Positions 1 to 5,192 of a stretch of 5,192 nucleotides of DNA are shown here, piece by piece. Location of the stretch: positions 1-5,192 of the forward strand of contig NZZF01000051.1 of assembly GCA_002702385.1 (NCBI GenBank), given 5' to 3'. The position numbers and the translations under genes were made by a program. The notes beneath the pieces were generated by a model. It was not told the DNA's origin. It was given only the letters and a program-made list of their open reading frames with translations, and searched no databases. This DNA comes from Flavobacteriaceae bacterium. Its GTDB lineage: Bacteria; Bacteroidota; Bacteroidia; Flavobacteriales; Flavobacteriaceae. Position 1 is the stretch's first letter; every line of letters starts with the position of its first letter.

Positions 1-2
1 AC

Positions 3-1892
3 CACATAAATCATGAATGCGGATTAGCGCTAATAAGGCTGCTCAAACCTCTTGAGTTTTATAAAAAAAAGTACGGCACAAACAGTTACGGCCTCAACAA
101 ACTCTATTTAATGTTGGAAAAACAACATAACAGAGGCCAAGACGGGGCAGGATTTGCTAGTGTGAAGCTTGATACTAAGCCAGGTGAAAGATTTATGCAT
201 AGAGAAAGATCTGCAAATCAAAACCCAATTCAAGAAATTTTTCAAATTTCTAATGAAAGAATTGCTACTGAGCTAAAAAACAATCCTGCTTTAAAAGATA
301 ATATTGATCAACAAAAAAAAGAAATTCCTCATATTTCTGAAGTTTTTTTAGGTCATGTTAGGTATGGAACTTTTGGAAAAAACAGCAAAGAGGCTGTTCA
401 CCCTTTTTTAAGACAAAACAACTGGATGCATAGAAACTTAATTGTTGCTGGTAATTTTAACATGACTAACAATAAGGAGCTCTTTGACAACCTTGTATTG
501 TTAGGCCAGCACCCTAAAGAGATGTCAGATACGGTTACTGTAATGGAAAAAATAGGACACTTTCTTGACAATGAGGTTTCTAAAATTTATAAAAACTTAA
601 AAAAACAAAAAGTTTCAAAAATTGATGCCTCACCTTTAATTGAAGACGCTTTAGATATGCCTAGAATTTTAAAAAAAGCTTCACAAGATTGGGATGGTGG
701 ATATGCTATCGGAGGAATGCTTGGCCACGGAGACGCTTTTGTAATTCGTGACCCAGCAGGTATTAGGCCAGCTTTTTATTATGTTGATGATGAGGTAGTC
801 GTTATTGCTTCTGAAAGGCCAGTTATTCAAACAGTTTTTAACACCTCATTTAATCAAATTAAAGAAGTTAGTCCTGGGGATTGTCTAGTGGTAAAAAAAA
901 GCGGCGATATTCAAATTAAAAATGTAATTAAGCCTGTTGAGAAAAAAGCTTGTTCATTTGAAAGAATATATTTTTCAAGAGGAAGCGATCAAGAAATATA
1001 TAATGAAAGAAAAAAATTAGGAAGCCTACTGTTTCCTCAAATTTTAAAAGCTTCTGGAAATGATTTAAAGAACACAGTTTTTTCATATATACCAAATACT
1101 GCTGAAGTGTCTTTTTATGGAATGGTACAAAAAGTACAGGATTTCATGAATAAAGATGTTGAGGAAAAAATATTAAAACAAGGCGATAAAATTTCTAAAA
1201 ACAAACTTAGAGAGCTTTTATCACAAAGACCTAGAATAGAAAAAGTTGCGATTAAAGATGCAAAGCTGAGAACTTTTATTACTGACGACTTAAGTAGAGA
1301 CGAGTTAGTAAAACACGTTTATGATGTTACATATGGATCGATTAAAAAGACAGACAATCTGGTAATTATCGATGATAGCATTGTAAGAGGGACTACGCTA
1401 CAAAAGAGCATCATTAAAATGCTAGATAGACTTTCTCCAAAGAAAATAATCATTGTATCAAGCGCTCCACAAATTAGATATCCTGATTGTTATGGCATAG
1501 ATATGGCAAAAATGACAGATTTAATTGCTTTTAGAGCAGCAATTCAATTAATTAAGTCTGAAAAAAATGAAAAGAAAATCTCGGATGTTTATAAAAAATG
1601 TATCGAGGAAAATAAAAAAGATGTAAAGAAGATCAAAAATGTTGTTAAGGAAATATATCGCCCTTACTCAGACCAACAGATTAGTAACAAAATTTCATCA
1701 ATGTTGAAAGAAAAAGACATTAATGCTGATGTTGAAGTTGTTTTTCAGTCAATAGAAAATTTACATAAAGCTTGTCCAGACAACCTAGGAGATTGGTATT
1801 TCTCTGGAGACTATCCTACACCTGGAGGCAATAAAGTTGTAAATCAGGCCTTCATAAATTTTTATGAAGGATCCAGCAAAAGAGCGTATTAA
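3..1892 (+). CDS. purF: Amidophosphoribosyltransferase, long Bacteroidota-type PurF (5' partial)
   Basis: This cytoplasmic enzyme makes 5-phosphoribosylamine from PRPP and glutamine, the first committed step of de novo purine synthesis. The frame is open from position 3, and the first ATG (111) is internal. Before it lies [20 protein letters not shown], whose Cys (codon 6, 18-20) should be the N-terminal glutaminase nucleophile, released by removing a short propeptide ending in Glu as in Bacillus PurF. In the glutaminase domain I see GHVRYGTFG (Arg codon 120), AGNFNMTN (Asn 151), SDTVTV (Asp 176) and RDPAGIRP (249-256). The phosphoribosyltransferase domain carries the PRPP loop DDSIVRGTT (codons 457-465, 1371-1397). 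The 629 visible codons match the long form of the family; classical PurF is about 470-500 residues. The paired C-terminal cysteines that bind the Fe-S cluster in Bacillus PurF are not seen. Only a few N-terminal residues should be missing. The 3' end overlaps the convergent sod gene by 4 bp. Identification is firm; the exact start is outside the window. Confidence 0.96.
   Translation, partial: HINHECGLALIRLLKPLEFYKKKYGTNSYGLNKLYLMLEKQHNRGQDGAGFASVKLDTKPGERFMHRERSANQNPIQEIFQISNERIATELKNNPALKDNIDQQKKEIPHISEVFLGHVRYGTFGKNSKEAVHPFLRQNNWMHRNLIVAGNFNMTNNKELFDNLVLLGQHPKEMSDTVTVMEKIGHFLDNEVSKIYKNLKKQKVSKIDASPLIEDALDMPRILKKASQDWDGGYAIGGMLGHGDAFVIRDPAGIRPAFYYVDDEVVVIASERPVIQTVFNTSFNQIKEVSPGDCLVVKKSGDIQIKNVIKPVEKKACSFERIYFSRGSDQEIYNERKKLGSLLFPQILKASGNDLKNTVFSYIPNTAEVSFYGMVQKVQDFMNKDVEEKILKQGDKISKNKLRELLSQRPRIEKVAIKDAKLRTFITDDLSRDELVKHVYDVTYGSIKKTDNLVIIDDSIVRGTTLQKSIIKMLDRLSPKKIIIVSSAPQIRYPDCYGIDMAKMTDLIAFRAAIQLIKSEKNEKKISDVYKKCIEENKKDVKKIKNVVKEIYRPYSDQQISNKISSMLKEKDINADVEVVFQSIENLHKACPDNLGDWYFSGDYPTPGGNKVVNQAFINFYEGSSKRAY
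1849..1870. repeat. Perfect inverted repeat, 10-bp arms, at the 3' end of purF
   Basis: CCTTCATAAA at 1849-1858 is repeated as its exact reverse complement at 1861-1870, with only TT between. In RNA this would form a stem of about 9 bp with a 4-base loop. It lies inside purF, over codons for AFINFYEG, about 20 bases before the stop codon. Neither strand has a clear T-run right after it, so it is not a textbook intrinsic terminator. It could protect or help define the 3' ends of the two convergent transcripts, or be a by-product of a conserved peptide. Confidence 0.5.
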
Positions 1893-1903
1893 CCCCTTGC
1901 TCT
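1881..1903. terminator. Weak candidate bidirectional terminator over the two stop codons
   Basis: AGAGC (1881-1885) pairs with GCTCT (1899-1903) around an 11-13 base loop that contains the shared TTAA stop palindrome. Read on the minus strand, the stem is followed by a short T-run (GCTCTTTTG), which suits termination of sod. On the plus strand the following sequence is AT-rich but has no clean T-run. The stem is only 5 bp plus one possible G-U pair, so the call is weak. It matters because the two genes leave no other space for a terminator between them. Confidence 0.3.
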
Positions 1904-2500
1904 AATAAAATTTTCTTCAACTTTTGACCAATCAACAACATTAAAAAAAGCATTGACATAGTCTGGTCTTTTGTTTTGGTAATTCAAATAATAAGCATGT
2001 TCCCAGACATCAATACCTAAGATTGGATGGCCGTCACATCCCACGCCTTCCATTAGAGGATTGTCTTGATTTGCAGTAGAGCAAACCTCTAAAGACCCAT
2101 CTTTTTTAGCACATAACCATGCCCATCCAGACCCAAATCTTGTTCCAGCAGCAGCAGAAAATTTAGATTTAAAATCTTCAAATGAACCGAACGAGCTTAA
2201 AATAGCATCGTGCAGTTCTCCTGAGGGAGATCCACCACCGTTTGGACTCATGACTTCCCAAAACAAACAATGATTGTAGTATCCACCACCATTATTTCTA
2301 ACAGCATTATTAGACATGTCTAATTCACTTAGCAGACTTTCAATGTCTTTGCCTTCTAAATCAGTACCCTCAATAGCAGCATTAAGCTTACTTGTATATC
2401 CAGCATGGTGTTTCCCATGATGAATTTGCATAGTTCTAGTATCTATATGTGGCTCTAACGCATCAAAGCCATAATTTAAGTCAGGTAATTGGAAACTCAT
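1889..2500 (-). CDS. sodA: Superoxide dismutase, Fe/Mn family, probably Mn-type
   Basis: The enzyme converts superoxide to oxygen and hydrogen peroxide. It has no signal peptide, so it should be cytoplasmic. The 203-residue length is normal for the family and both ends are intact. The four metal ligands are visible: His27 (in MQIHHGKHH), His77 (NHCLFW), and Asp164 and His168 in the signature DVWEHAYY. His31 and Tyr35 fit the usual active-site gateway residues. Gln145 in STANQDNPL and Gly73 before NHCLFW are at the positions typical of Mn enzymes; Fe enzymes usually place the active-site Gln in the N-terminal half. Mixed metal use cannot be excluded. Tyr74 and Cys78 stand where I would expect His and Ser (GGHYNHSLFW) in close relatives. 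The ATG gives the standard N-terminus ([18 protein letters not shown]) and has no Shine-Dalgarno sequence. The gene converges on purF, sharing 4 bp, and diverges from the helicase gene. Confidence 0.96.
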   Translation of the reverse strand: MSFQLPDLNYGFDALEPHIDTRTMQIHHGKHHAGYTSKLNAAIEGTDLEGKDIESLLSELDMSNNAVRNNGGGYYNHCLFWEVMSPNGGGSPSGELHDAILSSFGSFEDFKSKFSAAAGTRFGSGWAWLCAKKDGSLEVCSTANQDNPLMEGVGCDGHPILGIDVWEHAYYLNYQNKRPDYVNAFFNVVDWSKVEENFIRARG

Positions 2501-2523
2501 AGTATTTATTATAATTTAATACA

Positions 2524-2556
2524 TAAAATTACGGAATTCCTTTTTATTTAAAACAA
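2524..2556 (-). promoter_or_regulatory. Candidate Bacteroidota-type promoter for sod
   Basis: Read on the minus strand, TTG (2556-2554) is followed after 22 bases by TAATTTTA (2531-2524). The Bacteroidota housekeeping promoter is TTG, then about 17-23 bases, then TAnnTTTG, so this matches except at the last base of the -7 element. The start codon lies 23 bases beyond it, a reasonable leader length. A TATAAT also occurs at 2513-2508 on the same strand, but it is only 7 bases from the ATG and has no good -35 partner. In so AT-rich a stretch, chance matches are likely. Confidence 0.3.
2549..2553 (+). promoter_or_regulatory. TAAAA ribosome-binding motif before the helicase TTG start
   Basis: TAAAA lies 8 bases before the TTG at 2562. 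In Flavobacterium a TAAAA motif a few bases upstream of the start is reported to take the place of the Shine-Dalgarno sequence. Together with the lack of any other usable start codon, it supports translation beginning at 2562. The motif is short and the region AT-rich, so it is supporting evidence only. Confidence 0.4.
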
Positions 2557-2561
2557 CCCTA

Positions 2562-5192
2562 TTGAGTTCAAATTTCAAAATCATTAATGCAAGCGCTGGA
2601 TCAGGGAAAACTTTTTCCCTTGTTCAAAACATAATAAGAGAACTTTTCAATAGAGGAGAAGACTCTTACAAAAAAATACTGGCGCTAACATTTACAAATA
2701 ATGCTGCTAATGAGATGAAAAAAAGAATTTTAGATGAGCTTATGCTAATTTCTGATGACAGTGGCTCCTCAAAAATTTTTTCATTGTTAAAAAAGGAACT
2801 TAATATAAGTCCATCATCAGCAGCATCAAAAGCAAAAAGAATTGCAGACAAAATTTTACACAATTTTTCTTTTTTTCAAGTAAGCACTATAGATAAGTTT
2901 AATCACAAAATTATTCGTGCTTTTTCACAAGACCTGTCTTTATCCAGCGACTTCGATTTAATAATTGACCAAGATGAATTTAAAGAACAATTGATCAACG
3001 AGTTTTTAGATCAGATTGATGAAACTACTTTTTTATCACAGGTTTTAACGGATTTTTCATTAGAAAAAATAGAAGACAATAGCTCATGGGATATTAATTA
3101 TGATTTATTAGAGTTAATTAAAATTATGCTTAGTGAATCAAATGTTGAAATTACATCAGAGGCTGAAAAACTAGAATCAAAAAGTTTTTTAAAATTCAAA
3201 AAGTACATAATTAATAAATTAATTGATTTACGGAAAAGCTCAGTTGATAAAGCAAAACAATTATATGATTTGTGTAATAGTACATTTAAAGATTTAAAGC
3301 CTTTTCCATATGATGCTCTGCCAAAATTTCTAAACAACATAATTAATAATGTAGTCGATAAAAAAAATGTTGAGGCAATATTAAAGAGAGTAGAAAACAA
3401 CACGTTATTAAAAAAGGAGTTTGTAGATCAAAATATAGAATTTTTAGAAGAATCTAAATCAATTGTTCTCGAGCTAATTTCTAATCTTAATAAGCTTTTT
3501 GTTTATGACAGTATAAGAAAAAATAATACTCAAAATCATATTATTCAAGAGATAAAGGCTTTTTCAATAAAATTTCAAAGAGAAAATAACATCCTTTTAA
3601 TATCAGAATTTAACAACCTTATATCAGAAAACATTGCTGATCAACCAGCACCATATATTTATGAAAAATTAGGCACTAGATTTAAAAATTATTTTATTGA
3701 TGAGTTTCAAGACACATCAAGTCTTCAATGGAAAAACATAATTCCTTTAACTTCTCATGCTATTGAAGGTATGGAAGAGAACGACTCTAGCGGGAGTCTT
3801 TTCCTTGTTGGAGATCCAAAGCAATCACTATATCGTTGGAGAGGTGCAGACCCAGAAATTTTTAAAAGGATTATAAATAAAAAAACACCTTTTTATGTTC
3901 AGCCGAGCATTGAAATTTTAAAAGAAAACTTTAGAAGTTCTGAAGAAATAGTAAAATTCAATAACAGTTTTTTTTCATTCGTCAAAGAAAACATTCAACT
4001 TAAAGAGACTCAAGAAACATTTTCTTCTTTCTTGCAAAACCAAATAAAGATGTCACCTGGACTAGTCTCAATTTCATTTTTAGAATTTAGCCCTAAAGAC
4101 AACCATTATGAAAACTCAACATGCGAAAACGTATTAGAAATTATCTTAAAGAAAAAGAAAGAAAAAGTTAACCTTAATGATATCGCAATTTTATTAAGAT
4201 CTAATGATGAATGCACACTAGTATCAACTTTTTTATTAGAAAATAATATCAATGTAACCTCAGAGGAAATGCTTTCAATTGAAAGCTCTGAAGAAGTTGT
4301 TTTTTTAATAAACCTTCTAAAACTTAAAAAGGACTGTAATAGTAAAAAGCTGAAATTAGAGGCACTTAAATTTTTGTCTTCTTTTGAAAATCAAATCTCA
4401 AACCACGATTATATTGAAATTAATTTAGAACAACATATTAACCTAATTTTCCAAAATCATTTAAAACTCTCTTTTTCTAAATTCCAAAAATTGGATTTAT
4501 ACGATAGTGTCGAATATGTCGTTAATAATACTAAGCTTTTTGAAAGCAAGCTTGTTTATGTTCAGGCTCTTTTAGATTTGATTTTAGACTTCAATAATTC
4601 AAGCAAAAAGTTTAAAGAAACATTTTTTGATTATTGGGACAGGAAAAAGAATAAAACCAAAATAAGTCCACCAAGGGATTTAAATGCCGTTAAAGTTTTA
4701 ACAATACATAAATCAAAAGGACTTCAGTTTCCAGTAGTGATATTGCCTTTTTTTGACTCTAAACTGAGTAAAACTGGTTTCAAAACTTGGATTGATATTG
4801 ATGAAAAGGATTTTTCTAAAAAAGCATTAATACAGTTTAGCAAAAGCATGACGTATTTTAATAATGAAGCTAATTCAAAACACGACGAGCTATTGAGTAA
4901 TATGGTTACTGACAGTCTAAACCTTATGTATGTTTCTTTGACTAGAGCTCAAAATGAAAATCATATAATATCTAAAATTTCAAAAGAGGAAGATTGTAGC
5001 TCTTTTTCAGGACTAGTTTATAATTATGTAAGATTAAATCACAACTTAGGACCTAAAAACAACACTTTATTTTTAGGAACGGAAAACAAGACAAAAACCA
5101 ATAAGTATGTTAAAAAATCAATATTTAATCTTGAGGGACTAAAAAGAAATGAAAATCTAGATATTGATAATTTTGTTTACACAGATAAATCA
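2562..5192 (+). CDS. UvrD/Rep-family SF1A DNA helicase, AddA/RecB-like (3' partial)
   Basis: This is an ATP-driven DNA helicase, probably the motor of an AddAB/RecBCD-like enzyme that processes double-strand breaks for recombination. The frame is open for 877 codons to the window end. Helicase motifs occur in order: Walker A ASAGSGKT (10-17), Ia LTFTNNAANEM (42-52), STIDKFN (108-114), Walker B FIDEFQDTS (378-386), III VGDPKQSLYRWRGAD (416-430), IV ENFRSS (455-460), V TIHKSKGLQFPVV (714-726) and VI LMYVSLTRAQ (788-797). The Walker A lies almost at the N-terminus with no Q-motif before it, as in RecB. Between the motifs the sequence is rich in Lys, Asn and Ser and poorly conserved, as expected for the 1B and 2B subdomains. 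The upstream open stretch (from 2520) has no ATG or GTG, and the first in-frame ATG (2715) falls after Walker A, so TTG 2562 is the best start. Relatives as I recall exceed 1,000 residues, so a C-terminal part, perhaps with a nuclease domain, should continue beyond the window. Confidence 0.93.
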   Translation, partial: MSSNFKIINASAGSGKTFSLVQNIIRELFNRGEDSYKKILALTFTNNAANEMKKRILDELMLISDDSGSSKIFSLLKKELNISPSSAASKAKRIADKILHNFSFFQVSTIDKFNHKIIRAFSQDLSLSSDFDLIIDQDEFKEQLINEFLDQIDETTFLSQVLTDFSLEKIEDNSSWDINYDLLELIKIMLSESNVEITSEAEKLESKSFLKFKKYIINKLIDLRKSSVDKAKQLYDLCNSTFKDLKPFPYDALPKFLNNIINNVVDKKNVEAILKRVENNTLLKKEFVDQNIEFLEESKSIVLELISNLNKLFVYDSIRKNNTQNHIIQEIKAFSIKFQRENNILLISEFNNLISENIADQPAPYIYEKLGTRFKNYFIDEFQDTSSLQWKNIIPLTSHAIEGMEENDSSGSLFLVGDPKQSLYRWRGADPEIFKRIINKKTPFYVQPSIEILKENFRSSEEIVKFNNSFFSFVKENIQLKETQETFSSFLQNQIKMSPGLVSISFLEFSPKDNHYENSTCENVLEIILKKKKEKVNLNDIAILLRSNDECTLVSTFLLENNINVTSEEMLSIESSEEVVFLINLLKLKKDCNSKKLKLEALKFLSSFENQISNHDYIEINLEQHINLIFQNHLKLSFSKFQKLDLYDSVEYVVNNTKLFESKLVYVQALLDLILDFNNSSKKFKETFFDYWDRKKNKTKISPPRDLNAVKVLTIHKSKGLQFPVVILPFFDSKLSKTGFKTWIDIDEKDFSKKALIQFSKSMTYFNNEANSKHDELLSNMVTDSLNLMYVSLTRAQNENHIISKISKEEDCSSFSGLVYNYVRLNHNLGPKNNTLFLGTENKTKTNKYVKKSIFNLEGLKRNENLDIDNFVYTDKS

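Larger units (their letters stand above)
2501..2561. promoter_or_regulatory. Divergent intergenic region between sod and the helicase gene
   Basis: These 61 bases separate the two divergent start codons and must hold signals for both genes unless promoters lie inside the coding sequences. The stretch is very AT-rich with one central 8-bp palindrome, GGAATTCC (2533-2540), which sits between the candidate -7 and -33 elements of sod, where a repressor could bind. I found no convincing TAnnTTTG element facing the helicase gene. Confidence 0.5.

Noticed and set aside
313..320. Runs of eight A or T (63-70, 313-320, 893-900, 3968-3975) as possible slippage or frameshift sites
   Set aside because: Both genes stay in one frame with conserved motifs on both sides of every run, so no frameshift is needed, and such runs are expected in AT-rich coding DNA.
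2510..2515. TATAAT facing the helicase gene as a sigma-70 -10 box
   Set aside because: It has no fitting -35 element, would give a long leader, and housekeeping promoters in this phylum use a different -7 consensus. The match is expected in so AT-rich a spacer.
2666..2863. Minus-strand open frame of 65 codons
   Set aside because: It lies entirely inside the helicase gene, opposite motif Ia and the following residues, and has a low-complexity Phe/Ser/Leu-rich product. It is a shadow of the real gene.
3098..3403. Minus-strand open frame of 101 codons
   Set aside because: It is antisense to the poorly conserved 1B region of the helicase. AT-rich Lys/Asn/Leu codons read backwards give a hydrophobic Phe/Leu/Ser product that resembles a membrane protein by chance.
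4533..4553. Two AAGCTT sites with a small GCTTT/AAAGC hairpin between them
   Set aside because: The arms are only 5 bp and lie in an AT-rich coding stretch with no nearby gene boundary; chance is the simplest explanation.
1..5192. A defence system, mobile element or other new multi-gene system
   Set aside because: All three genes are recognisable housekeeping enzymes with intact motifs. I found no transposase, integrase, toxin, repeat array or direct-repeat boundary. A lone AddA/RecB-like helicase is not enough to claim a defence role.

Overview
The window is AT-rich, gene-dense DNA holding three protein genes and almost no non-coding sequence. It most likely comes from a member of the Bacteroidota, probably a low-GC Flavobacteriia-like bacterium. 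The main reason is the first gene: an unusually long PurF-type amidotransferase (at least 629 residues, against roughly 470-500 in Bacillus or E. coli) with motifs such as [24 protein letters not shown] and a C-terminal KRAY. I recognise these as the Bacteroidota form. A TAAAA ribosome-binding motif and the lack of Shine-Dalgarno sequences fit this placement. No database search was possible.

Layout. Positions 3-1892 (+) hold purF, whose frame runs off the left edge; the true start lies a few codons outside the window. Positions 1889-2500 (-) hold a complete iron/manganese superoxide dismutase of 203 residues. It converges on purF, and the two TAA stop codons share the palindrome TTAA. Positions 2501-2561 form a 61-bp divergent intergenic region, the only real gap. 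From 2562 (+) to the right edge one uninterrupted frame of 877 codons encodes an AddA/RecB-like superfamily 1A DNA helicase. It appears to start with TTG and is cut off by the window end. No stretch longer than 300 bases lacks a gene. I see no tRNA, rRNA, insertion sequence, CRISPR array or phage gene.

The three genes belong to unrelated housekeeping processes: the first step of purine synthesis, superoxide detoxification and double-strand-break repair. Their orientations (convergent, then divergent) argue for three separate transcription units rather than one operon. I do not see a new biological system here. The points worth a second look are the non-ATG start and long unmarked frame of the helicase, the overlapping convergent stops with nearby inverted repeats, the altered metal-cluster and oxyanion-loop residues of PurF, and some perfect palindromes inside coding sequence.
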